64,000 bases of DNA from Saccharothrix espanaensis DSM 44229 (GTDB lineage Bacteria > Actinomycetota > Actinomycetes > Mycobacteriales > Pseudonocardiaceae), in the NCBI RefSeq assembly GCF_000328705.1, contig NC_019673.1, positions 6,076,001 through 6,140,000 on the forward strand, written 5' to 3'. Made by a program: the position numbers and the translations under genes. Each line of letters opens with the position of its first letter. Position 1 is the first letter of the stretch. This document shows positions 26,388 through 34,118 of this stretch, piece after piece. The notes beneath the pieces were generated by a model, which saw only the letters and a program-made list of their open reading frames with translations, made no database searches and was not told the origin of the DNA.

Positions 26388-27049
26388 GCGGCGCGGTGGC
26401 CCTGCTGCGGGGCGTGTCGAAGGTGTTCGACAACGGCGTGGTCGCGTTGGCCGGCGTGGACCTCGCCGTCGCGGCGGGTGAGCTGGTGGGCGTCGTCGGC
26501 CCGTCCGGGTCGGGCAAGTCGACGCTGCTCAACGTGCTGGGCACGCTGGACCGGCCGTCGTCGGGCGAGGTGTTGGTGGACGGCGAGGACGTGGCGGCGC
26601 TGTCGGACCGGGCGCTGTCCGCGCTGCGCGCGCACCGGATCGGGTTCGTGTTCCAGCGCTTCCACCTGACCGCCGGCAAGACCGCGCTGGACAGCGTGGC
26701 GGACGGCCTGCTCTACACCGGGACGCGCCGGCCGGAACGCCTGCGCCGGGCCGGGGACGTGCTGGGCCGGGTGGGGTTGGGCGACCGACTCGCCCACCGG
26801 CCGCACCAGCTGTCGGGCGGCGAGCGGCAGCGGGTGGCCATCGCCCGCGCCGTGGTCGGGCGACCGGCGCTGCTGCTCGCGGACGAGCCGACCGGCAACC
26901 TCGACTCCGAGTCCGGGACCAGGGTGCTGGAGGTCCTGCGCGGCCTGCACGTCGGCGGGACCGCGGTCGTGGTGATCACGCACGACCTCGACATCGCCGC
27001 GCGGCTGCCGCGCCAGGTGCACCTGCGGGACGGGAGGGTGACCGGGTGA
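26384..27049 (+). CDS. MacB/LolD-type ABC transporter ATP-binding protein
   Basis: 221 residues. Walker A GPSGSGKST (residues about 40-48), Q loop VFQRFHL, ABC signature LSGGERQR and Walker B LLLADEPTGNLDSESG are all intact, with the H loop VITHD. The LD-type signature after Walker B marks the MacB/LolCDE class, in which the pump works mechanically on periplasmic substrates. It overlaps the adaptor stop and the permease start. Confidence 0.95.
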   Translation: MSGAVALLRGVSKVFDNGVVALAGVDLAVAAGELVGVVGPSGSGKSTLLNVLGTLDRPSSGEVLVDGEDVAALSDRALSALRAHRIGFVFQRFHLTAGKTALDSVADGLLYTGTRRPERLRRAGDVLGRVGLGDRLAHRPHQLSGGERQRVAIARAVVGRPALLLADEPTGNLDSESGTRVLEVLRGLHVGGTAVVVITHDLDIAARLPRQVHLRDGRVTG

Positions 27050-28224
27050 GGACGCGTCTCTCGGTGTCCGACGCGGTGCGGGTGGCCGCGTCCGGGTTGC
27101 GCACCGGGCCGTTGCGGGTGGCGCTGGCCGCCCTGGGCATCACGATCGGGATCGCGGCGATGCTGGCCGTGGTCGGGGTGTCGGCGTCCAGCCGGGGCGA
27201 GCTGGACGAGCGGTTGGCGGCGCTGGGCACGAACCTGCTGACCGTGGAACCGGGCAGCACGGTGTACGGGGAGGGCGCGAAGCTGCCGGCCGAGTCCGTC
27301 GGCATGGTGCGGCGCATCCCTCCCGTCCGGTCCACCTCCGCGACCGGGCGGCTCACGGCGGGCGTGTACCGCAACGACCACGTGCCGTCCGGCGACACCG
27401 GGGGCATCGCGGTGCTGGCCGCCCGGCTCGACCTGCTGGACACCTCGGCCGGTCGCGTCGCCACCGGTCGCTGGCTGGACGGCGCCACCGCGACCTACCC
27501 GGCGGTGGTCCTCGGTGCGCGGGCGGCGCGGCAGCTGCTGGTCTCCACGCCGGGCACGCGGTTGTGGCTGGGCGGCCGGTGGTTCGGCGTGGTCGGCGTC
27601 CTGGCCCCGGTCGCCCTGGCCCCCGAGCTCGACACCGCCGCGCTGGTCGGGTGGCCGGCGGCGGCGGAGTACCTCGGGTTCGACGGGCACCCCACGAAGC
27701 TCTACTGCCGGTCGGACCCGCCCCAGGTCGAGGCGGTGCAGTCGGTGCTGGCCGCGACGGTCAACCCGCGCAGCCCGATCGAGGTGCGGGTGTCCCGGCC
27801 GTCGGACGCGCTGGCCGCGCAGCGGGCGACCGACCGCACCCTGGACGGGCTGCTCCTGGGTATCGGCGCGGTCGCGTTGCTGGTCGGCGGGGTGGGGGTG
27901 GCGAACACGATGGTCATCTCGGTGCTGGAACGGCGCGGCGAGATCGGGCTGCGCCGCGCGCTGGGCGCGACCAAGGGGCAGATCTGCGTGCAGTTCGTGC
28001 TGGAGTCGCTGCTGCTGGCCGGGCTGGGCAGCGCCGGTGGCGTGGTGCTGGGCACCGCGATCTCGGCCGGGTACGCGACGTGGCAGGGGTGGCCGACGGT
28101 CGTCCCGTGGACGGCGTCGGCGGGCGCGTTCCTCATCGGGTTGCCGGTCGGCGCGCTGGCCGGGCTGTACCCGGCGATCCGGGCGGCCCGGCTGACCCCG
28201 GTGGAGGCGCTGGCCTCGTTGTGA
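27046..28224 (+). CDS. MacB-like ABC transporter permease (FtsX family)
   Basis: 392 residues from a GTG overlapping the ATPase stop. One N-terminal membrane segment (VALAALGITIGIAAMLAVVGVSA) precedes a MacB periplasmic core domain of about 230 residues. Three C-terminal segments form the FtsX domain, with the coupling sequence LERRGEIGLRRALGATKGQI. With the lipoprotein, adaptor and ATPase it makes a complete four-gene efflux or peptide-resistance system, probably switched by the divergent two-component pair. Confidence 0.93.
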   Translation: MRTRLSVSDAVRVAASGLRTGPLRVALAALGITIGIAAMLAVVGVSASSRGELDERLAALGTNLLTVEPGSTVYGEGAKLPAESVGMVRRIPPVRSTSATGRLTAGVYRNDHVPSGDTGGIAVLAARLDLLDTSAGRVATGRWLDGATATYPAVVLGARAARQLLVSTPGTRLWLGGRWFGVVGVLAPVALAPELDTAALVGWPAAAEYLGFDGHPTKLYCRSDPPQVEAVQSVLAATVNPRSPIEVRVSRPSDALAAQRATDRTLDGLLLGIGAVALLVGGVGVANTMVISVLERRGEIGLRRALGATKGQICVQFVLESLLLAGLGSAGGVVLGTAISAGYATWQGWPTVVPWTASAGAFLIGLPVGALAGLYPAIRAARLTPVEALASL

Positions 28225-29027
28225 CCGGGGTTGTCATGCGCCGCTGACGTGCTGGTGCAGGTGGGCGGTCAGGGTGGGGTGGGTTTCGTAGTGGGTGGAT
28301 CACCGGAATCGAGGCTGCGGGAGGCGTCGACCACGGCGAGTTCCCCGAGGCGTGGAACCCTGCAAGGGGCGGTCGACGGTTGTCCGAGCAGTGCGCGGCA
28401 GCCAGTGCGGAGTCCCGCCCACCGGCATCGGGCAGCCCGACTGTCACCGCCTCGCGCACGGCATCCGAATCGCCATCGGATCCGGGTGCCACATCCATTC
28501 GGGCCATCACGGGACTTTCATCGTTCATCCCATCGAGCCTTCCGGCGGTTCCGGCATGGTCCTCGCCGATCCGGGTCAGTGCTCGACCGACTGAACCTTG
28601 GTGGTCACCGCAACCACCACGACCCAGTAGGTCGTGGTCCCGGTCGGCGTTTACGGGACGGGCGTCGGCGAGCCGGTCGATCGTCCCTCGGAGCTTGAGA
28701 GTGATGGCTGGTGGGCGCGGCGGGACTCCTCCGACCACAGGGGCGCGAGCAGGACGAGGCAGGGGGTATTTCAGGCTCCAAGCGGGCGGCCGTGTTCAGC
28801 CGTCTGCACCGGCGAGGTGTCGCCGTGTGCCGAAGCCGACCGGAGCAGGTGCAACGCGGGCATGCAGACCTCAGCCGTCGTCGGCACCCCCACTCCGCAC
28901 CCGGCTCGCCAGCCGTCGTCCACATAGGACCCCATTGGACGACGTCGCGCGGCTCGCGGACGCTCCAGTCCCACGCCGTCGGAACCGGCCCTCGTCTAGG
29001 TCTTCCGGAGGCCGCGGGATCGTTGAT
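28225..29027. other. 0.8-kb region without a supported gene
   Basis: Near 28235-28300 the minus strand ends a frame with THYETHPTLTAHLHQHVSGA and a stop, which looks like the C-terminus of a lost gene. Elsewhere frames on both strands are open but have no motif or start signal. No insertion-sequence ends were found. Confidence 0.4.
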
Positions 29028-29663
29028 CTACTGCTCCGCCACCGGTGGTGAGCCTGACCGCAGCACGTGGGTGGTGTGGCGGATCTGGGTCGCCTGGTCG
29101 GTGAGGGACTGGACCCGGGCGGCCAGGCCGGCGTGCGTGGCCGTCAGGTAGGGGTGCGTGTCGGCCAGCGGGGGCAGCAGGCCGGCCGGGTCGTCCTCGG
29201 CGAGTGCCTGACCGACCAGGTCGACGTGGTGCTGGGCGTGATCGGACAGGCCCCGTACGGAGCTGACCTGACCGGCCAGCTGGCGCAGGACCGTGGCGTT
29301 GTCGCGGGCCCAGGCGGCGACCGCCCGGTCACCAGCGCGTTTGTCGCGCTGGGCGCGTACCCGTTCCTCGCCGGTCTGCTCGCCGGTGCCGGTTGGCCGC
29401 AGGCGCAGGTAGCGGCGTTCGGCGGCCTGGCGGCTGGTCACCCCGAGCGCGGGAGCCAGCGCGGCCCAGCTGACCTTCTGCGAGCGGGCCGCAGTGATCA
29501 GCTCGGGCTCCCAGCCGGCCAACTCCTCCCGCAACTCGCGCAGCACCGCCAGTGCCGCCACCAGGTCACCAGGACTACCCGCGCCCGCACGGGTTCGGGC
29601 CCGCACGTCCTGGACCAGGGCGAGTGCCTCGACAGCGGTGTAGTCGCCCACATGATCGCTCAC
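29028..29663 (-). CDS. Hsp18/Hsp20-linked HTH regulator
   Basis: 211 residues from a GTG at 29663 with AAAGGAT directly upstream. Residues about 60-90 (SQKVSWAALAPALGVTSRQAAERR) read as a helix-turn-helix. The rest is helical, with a DNATVLRQLAGQVSSV region and a C-terminal SLTDQATQIRHTTHVLR. Proteins of this form are found divergent from small heat-shock genes in many actinomycetes and have been annotated as HSP18 transcriptional regulators. The neighbour at 29768 is exactly such a gene. Autorepression and repression of that gene are inferred from layout and from the operators in the gap. Confidence 0.8.
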   Translation of the reverse strand: MSDHVGDYTAVEALALVQDVRARTRAGAGSPGDLVAALAVLRELREELAGWEPELITAARSQKVSWAALAPALGVTSRQAAERRYLRLRPTGTGEQTGEERVRAQRDKRAGDRAVAAWARDNATVLRQLAGQVSSVRGLSDHAQHHVDLVGQALAEDDPAGLLPPLADTHPYLTATHAGLAARVQSLTDQATQIRHTTHVLRSGSPPVAEQ

Positions 29664-29664
29664 A

Positions 29665-29710
29665 TGTCATCCTTTCAACGACATAGGTACTTGTCATCCC
29701 TTCGATGACA
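29665..29710. promoter_or_regulatory. Twin 19-base operators between hsp20 and its regulator
   Basis: TGTCATCCTTTCAACGACA (29665-29683) and TGTCATCCCTTCGATGACA (29692-29710) match at 15 of 19 positions and start 27 bases apart. The second is a palindrome with 7-base arms (TGTCATC, GATGACA); the first is an imperfect version. The first covers the ribosome binding site of the regulator gene. The second overlaps a TTGTCA hexamer (29691) with TAGATC 17 bases further, a plausible hsp20 promoter. Binding here would shut both genes. Confidence 0.7.
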
Positions 29711-29767
29711 TGATAGATCTGTGGTGTGCGTCGACACCAGAGCCGAGACCACAAGGGAGGGAACGTC

Positions 29768-30208
29768 ATGTTGATGCGCACCGACCCGTTCCGGGAGTTC
29801 GACCGGCTGACCCAGCAGCTGTTCACCAACACCACGGGCACCTGGTCGCGTCCCACCGCGATGCCGCTCGACGCCTACCGCGCCGGGGACGAGTTCGTCG
29901 TCGCCTTCGACCTGCCCGGCGTCGACCCCGACGCGATCGAGCTGAACATCGAGCGCAACGTGCTCACCGTCAAGGCCGAGCGCCGCCCCACCGCGACCGA
30001 CCAGTCGGTGGAGATGCAGGTGTCCGAGCGGCCGCTGGGAGTGTTCTCGCGACAGCTGTTCCTCGGCGACACCCTGGACACCAACCGGATCAACGCCGAC
30101 TACAACGCGGGCGTGCTCACGCTGCGGATCCCGATCGCGGAACAGGCCAAGCCCCGCAAGATCGAGATCAGCGCCGGGCAGGCCACCCGCAAGGAGATCA
30201 ACGCCTGA
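29768..30208 (+). CDS. Hsp20/alpha-crystallin small heat-shock protein
   Basis: 146 residues from an ATG with GGGAGGG upstream. The alpha-crystallin domain runs from about residue 38 to 130 (DEFVVAFDLPGVDPDAIELNIERNVLTVKAER, GVFSRQLFL, NAGVLTLRIPI). The I-x-I-type anchor (LRIPI) and the LPGV strand are intact. Such holdases form oligomers that keep unfolding proteins soluble. It is divergent from its presumed repressor and followed by two hairpins. Confidence 0.95.
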   Translation: MLMRTDPFREFDRLTQQLFTNTTGTWSRPTAMPLDAYRAGDEFVVAFDLPGVDPDAIELNIERNVLTVKAERRPTATDQSVEMQVSERPLGVFSRQLFLGDTLDTNRINADYNAGVLTLRIPIAEQAKPRKIEISAGQATRKEINA

Positions 30209-30216
30209 TCCGGCGG

Positions 30217-30238
30217 CGTGATCACCGAGCTGATCACG
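30217..30238 (+). terminator. Hairpin after hsp20
   Basis: CGTGATCA (30217-30224) and TGATCACG (30231-30238) form perfect 8-base arms 9 bases after the hsp20 stop. Confidence 0.5.
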
Positions 30239-30284
30239 GTGATCGCCATTGTGTCCGTTGCACGGACAGCCCCCGGGAGGAGCT

Positions 30285-30311
30285 CCTCGCCCCGCTGTGC
30301 GCGGGGCGAGG
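30285..30311 (+). terminator. Second hairpin after hsp20, probable terminator
   Basis: CCTCGCCCCGC (30285-30295) pairs perfectly with GCGGGGCGAGG (30301-30311) over a 5-base loop. With the first hairpin it probably ends the hsp20 transcript. The rest of 30209-30551 shows no gene. Confidence 0.7.
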
Positions 30312-30551
30312 ACCGGGTGCTCTTTGAGTTCGCCCCGATCGTGCCAGCGAACCGGCGCTGACCCACGCCGCCACGGCCAGCCGAACCGATCTCTCCAGCG
30401 GTGCCACCGTTGCGATGGGTTCAGGCGAGGTCGGGATCGGTCGCCGCCCAGCGCAGACCCGCCCACACCACAACGAACTTGACCCAGCGAACCGAGCTGA
30501 CGGCGTTCGAACCGCCGCACGTGGCGCGGTGGCCACCCGCCGAGGACACCG

Positions 30552-31145
30552 ATGACAATGACTCTGACTATCGAACAGCCGCCGCACCTGGCCACCCAAC
30601 CCAGGCGTGCGGAAACACCAGGCCGTCTGACTGACCGGGACTGTGCCGTACTCCTGATGCCCGTCGTCGAACACGCCGACGGGCCAGGGGGCGACGAAGT
30701 CCTGCCCGAGCTGGCAGAGCACGGTTTGCGCCACTACACCGCCCGGATCGCCGCCGCGGTGGGCGCCGGAGCGGAAGCGGCCTGGTGCGAGTGGGCCGAC
30801 GCGCCCAGCGCCTACATCGCACTGGATCAGCGGCTGCCCGGCCACGCGGACGGGGACGTGGCGCTGATCTGGGCCGCCGAGCGCGGCTGGGCACTCGCGG
30901 TGGAAGCCGGCTGCGGCGATGACCTGCTGATTACCGCCTCACTGGACGGCGATGTGCTGCCCGCCCCCGACACCGTCGCCACCTGGTTCCGTGCCGTGCT
31001 CACCGGCAGACACGCCGACGCACACCAGCACCCCACTACCCAGGCCAATGCCGCAGCGAGCACCGACGTCACCCGTCGGCTCGCGAAGTGGGCCGGGCAC
31101 GAGCCGACTTTCGACAGTCGCGACGGCGAACGAAGCGGGGGCTGA
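30552..31145 (+). CDS. DUF6292-like protein
   Basis: 197 residues. The core, residues about 45-165, reads RHYTARIAAAVG..AYIALDQRLPGHADGDVALIWAAERGWALAVEAG..DLLITASLDGDVLPAPDTVATWFRAV. This follows the DUF6292 layout, a small alpha/beta domain frequent in Pseudonocardiaceae and often encoded near regulatory or conjugative-element genes. The function is unknown. GAGGA lies upstream of the ATG. Confidence 0.65.
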   Translation: MTMTLTIEQPPHLATQPRRAETPGRLTDRDCAVLLMPVVEHADGPGGDEVLPELAEHGLRHYTARIAAAVGAGAEAAWCEWADAPSAYIALDQRLPGHADGDVALIWAAERGWALAVEAGCGDDLLITASLDGDVLPAPDTVATWFRAVLTGRHADAHQHPTTQANAAASTDVTRRLAKWAGHEPTFDSRDGERSGG

Positions 31146-31283
31146 CCGGTCACCGGATCGCGTCGCAGCCGGTGACCGCCGTTCGGCGTCGTTGGTGAGG
31201 TCGGTGCCGAGGCGGCCGCGCAGTCCAGCGATGTGGTCGTACACGGTGGCAAGGTCGTCTTCCGACCCGTGGGAGTGATCGAG

Positions 31284-31706
31284 ATGGACGGCACGAGCGT
31301 TCCCCGCCTCGCGGGAACAGAGCGCGGGAGGCTGCCCGAGACCGACCAGAGCGACTTCGCCGACTTGGTCTGCACCGAGGCGGCATGGGTGCGAGCGGAG
31401 TTCGACGCGATCATCGCCGCCAACTTCGGTGTCGGAGCCGAGCAGCCCGTGGTCCCCCCGCGCCGTCCACCACGCCCCACGCGGGATCGCCGCCCTCGCC
31501 CCGGTGGTGCGGACCGCCGGCTCGATCCGCCGGCGTGGGCGCGACGAGGTGACCACGCGAGGACGGCCCGCCGGGTGGAGGCACGGGAGCGCTCCCCTCC
31601 GATGCCTCGCCGCGTTGCCGCGCAAGGCAAACCAGCGAGCACAACCGGAGAAAGGCGATTGGTCGGCAAGGAGGTGATGTCAGGAGGGCGCGGCGGCGAG
31701 AGGTGA
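31284..31706 (+). CDS. Hypothetical protein with a short acidic N-terminal module
   Basis: 140 residues from the ATG at 31284 (GGGAG upstream). Residues 1-55 (TSVPRLAGTERGRLPETDQSDFADLVCTEAAWVRAEFDAIIAANFG) look like real protein and resemble short modules common in Pseudonocardiaceae (DLVC..W-RAEFDAIIAA). The remainder is Arg- and Pro-rich and may be read-through of a shorter gene. No function can be assigned. Confidence 0.5.
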   Translation: MDGTSVPRLAGTERGRLPETDQSDFADLVCTEAAWVRAEFDAIIAANFGVGAEQPVVPPRRPPRPTRDRRPRPGGADRRLDPPAWARRGDHARTARRVEARERSPPMPRRVAAQGKPASTTGERRLVGKEVMSGGRGGER

Positions 31707-32207
31707 TGAGTCCGCTGTGGATGGTCAGCCCGATGTGCTCGCCGGCAATCATCCGCGAGGAACGCCGGCCCGGCGTCTCGTGACGCGATCCAGGCGACAC
31801 ATCCCGGCAGGGCTTGCGCATTGATCGCCCGTTGTACACCCCTCCGGCAGGAGTTGCGCCTTCCTCCGCGACAGTCGCGTCCGATGCCCGCCACAGCCCG
31901 CGCTGCGGCGGGCATCAGACTCTTCGAAGAAGGACCTGTGCCGCACCCCTGTCGAGATCTTGCAGGTTGGGAACAGAAACTCGAGTTGGTCTCTCGATGC
32001 CGAGAGGCGGTGGACCGCCAATCGGCACGTTGAGCAACTCGGTGGTCGTCACCGCGCGAACGGGGTAGTCCGCCCCACACCCCGCGGCTCTCGGCAATTC
32101 TGCGGATCCGCCGTGATCCGATCTGGTGACTGAGGGCCACAATTGTGTAGCGCGGGGTGATTCGCCGCTAGGGTCGCTCGGGGGTGGGCGAGGGGAGGTC
32201 AGCTGCG
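31707..32207. other. Intergenic region before the HerA-type operon
   Basis: No supported gene. Short frames on both strands lack starts and motifs. GGGGAGG at about 32192 is the ribosome binding site of the next gene, and the operon promoter should lie here. Confidence 0.4.
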
Positions 32208-34118
32208 GTGGTCGGTGTGCCGTCGGCGGGGGAAGGTGTTTCCGGGGACGTCGACGACGACCTCACGGTCCGTCTCCCCGTCGTGCCGTTGCAGCGGGTC
32301 TCGGGTGGTGCCCCGCTGGTGAGAGGGCTGTTCGACGGGGTCGAGCGGTGGGGCTGGGAGTTCGCGCCGCTGCCCGAGTTCACCGAGGTGCCGGAGCCGG
32401 CTCCCGAGTGGCGCGAGCCTGCCGAGGTCGCCGCGGCGTGGCAGTTGCGCAGGCGACGTCTGCGGCAGGTGCCGTGGACGTCGGCCGGTGTCGGTGTGGT
32501 GGCGTGGGGCGGGTGGGCGCTGCCGCTCCCGGGCGCCGTGGACGTCGCGCTGTCGGGGTGGCTGGTCGTGGGTCTCACGATGGTTCTTGTGCGGCAGGTC
32601 GCGGTGCCGCGGTCGCGGATGAGGGCCGCCGCGCGGGAGCGTGACTTCCGGTTCGACCAGTTCCGTCACCGCGTCGGCGAGTGGCGCAGCCGGATGGCGG
32701 CCCGGGAGCGGGTGTTGGCGGCTCGGGCGGTCGCCAAGGAGTGGCTCCCGCTGCGGCCGTCGGTGACGGCGGCGCGGGTGGAGGTGTTCGGCGGCACCGG
32801 TGACGGCTGGGCCAGCCTGGTCACGACGGTGGGCAGTTCCCTGCTGCGGGCCGGCGACTCGGTGTTGGTCGTGGACCTCAGTGAGCGGCGCGTCGCCGAC
32901 GACCTGGCGGGCTTCGCCGGTGCGGTGGGTCTGCCGGTGTCGGCGGTGGCGTTGTCGCGCGACGACGGCACCTTGTTGCGCGGGCTCGACTCCGATGAGG
33001 TGGCCGAGGTGGTGGCGGGTGCGGTGGCGACCAGGCGGTCCGGTGCCGATGCCGCCGACCTCCGGGTGGTCGACGCCTCGATCCTCGCCGCGATCGCCAG
33101 GAGCCTGGAGGGTCCGATCACGTTCGCGCGTCTTGCGGCAGGTCTGCGCGTGGTCCGTGGCCACTACGGCGCCGAGAGCCCGCTGACCCCGCTGGAAGCA
33201 CGCCGGCTCACCGCCCAGATCGACGCCGTTGGCAGCACGGACCGGGTTGTCAACGCATTGCACGCCCTGACGAACCTGGTTGAACTGCTCGCCGCCGAGG
33301 GGCCGCTTGGCGAGCCGGTGGCGTGGTCCGGCCCGGGTTTGACCGTGCTGGCCACCGAGGGGCCGCACCCTCGCCGCAAGGACTTCCTCGACCGGGTGTT
33401 GTTCGAGCGGGTGCTGCACGCCGTGCGCGTGCGCCCGCAACAGGCCGGCGGGAACGTGGTGTTCGTAGCCGGCGCGGACCGGATCGGGCCGGCGGCGGTG
33501 GAGGAGCTGGCCCGCCAGGCGCGGCGTTGTGGTGTGCGCCTGGTGCTGATGTTGGAGCACCTGCGCGACGACGTGACGCGGCTGCTCGGCGGGGACGACA
33601 GCGCGACGATCCTGATGAGGCTGGGCAATCACGAGGAGGCGAAGGTGGCGGCCGAGTTCATCGGCCGTGAGCACACCTTCAAGATCAGCCAGATCACCCG
33701 TCAGGTCGGGCAGAGCTTCACCGAGGGCCACAGCGATGCCACCGGAACTCAGAGCAGCGCCTCGCACAACGAGGGAACACACCGCAGCCGACCGGCACCC
33801 GCCCGGTGGTTCGACCGCAAGGCGGGCAGCGAAAGCAGTTCGGCGGGCACAGCCACGTCACGGTCGGATACCTGGCAGCACACGGTCAACTACTCACTCG
33901 CCGATTCGGAGAGCACCGGCACCACCGAGTCGCGGGTCTACGAGTTCACCGTCGAACCCACGCAGCTCCAGGACCTGCCGCCGACGGCGTTCATCCTCGT
34001 CGAGCACAACGGTGTCGGCCGGCGCAGGATCGTGCTGGCCGACTGCAACCCGGGGATCACCTTGCTGTCGCGCGTGGTCGGCGGCACTCGGTGGCGGGAC
34101 GAGGCCCGAAGTGCTTGA
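32208..34118 (+). CDS. Membrane-anchored VirD4/TraD-like protein with degenerate P-loop
   Basis: 636 residues from the GTG at 32208, chosen for GGGGAGG 9 bases upstream. Two membrane segments lie at about 90-132. A Rossmann-like domain follows, with a glycine-rich loop where Walker A should be (VFGGTGDGWASLVTTVG) that lacks the Gly-Lys-Ser/Thr. The second half resembles the C-terminal part of coupling proteins: VVFVAGADRI, RRCGVRLVLMLEHLRDD, ATILMRLGNHEEAKVAAEFIGREHTFKISQITRQVG. A Ser/Gly-rich linker precedes DLPPTAFILVEHNG. It is probably an inactive partner tethering the HerA-like ATPase encoded next to the membrane. The stop overlaps the next start. Confidence 0.75.
   Translation: MVGVPSAGEGVSGDVDDDLTVRLPVVPLQRVSGGAPLVRGLFDGVERWGWEFAPLPEFTEVPEPAPEWREPAEVAAAWQLRRRRLRQVPWTSAGVGVVAWGGWALPLPGAVDVALSGWLVVGLTMVLVRQVAVPRSRMRAAARERDFRFDQFRHRVGEWRSRMAARERVLAARAVAKEWLPLRPSVTAARVEVFGGTGDGWASLVTTVGSSLLRAGDSVLVVDLSERRVADDLAGFAGAVGLPVSAVALSRDDGTLLRGLDSDEVAEVVAGAVATRRSGADAADLRVVDASILAAIARSLEGPITFARLAAGLRVVRGHYGAESPLTPLEARRLTAQIDAVGSTDRVVNALHALTNLVELLAAEGPLGEPVAWSGPGLTVLATEGPHPRRKDFLDRVLFERVLHAVRVRPQQAGGNVVFVAGADRIGPAAVEELARQARRCGVRLVLMLEHLRDDVTRLLGGDDSATILMRLGNHEEAKVAAEFIGREHTFKISQITRQVGQSFTEGHSDATGTQSSASHNEGTHRSRPAPARWFDRKAGSESSSAGTATSRSDTWQHTVNYSLADSESTGTTESRVYEFTVEPTQLQDLPPTAFILVEHNGVGRRRIVLADCNPGITLLSRVVGGTRWRDEARSA

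Noticed and set aside
28231..29051. Several overlapping frames after the MacB-like permease considered as genes
   Set aside because: Open frames occur on both strands with no start signals or motifs. Only a short C-terminus-like piece near 28235-28300 looks protein-derived.
30827..32140. 437-codon minus-strand frame covering 31-32 kb
   Set aside because: It is a Ser/Arg/Pro-rich composition shadow running antisense to the DUF6292-like gene and across a non-coding gap.
33667..34110. N-terminal extension of the HerA ATPase frame leftward to 33667
   Set aside because: The stretch is Ser/Pro/Arg-rich and overlaps the clearly coding C-terminus of the VirD4-like protein. The GTG at 34111 overlapping its stop is the normal operon start.
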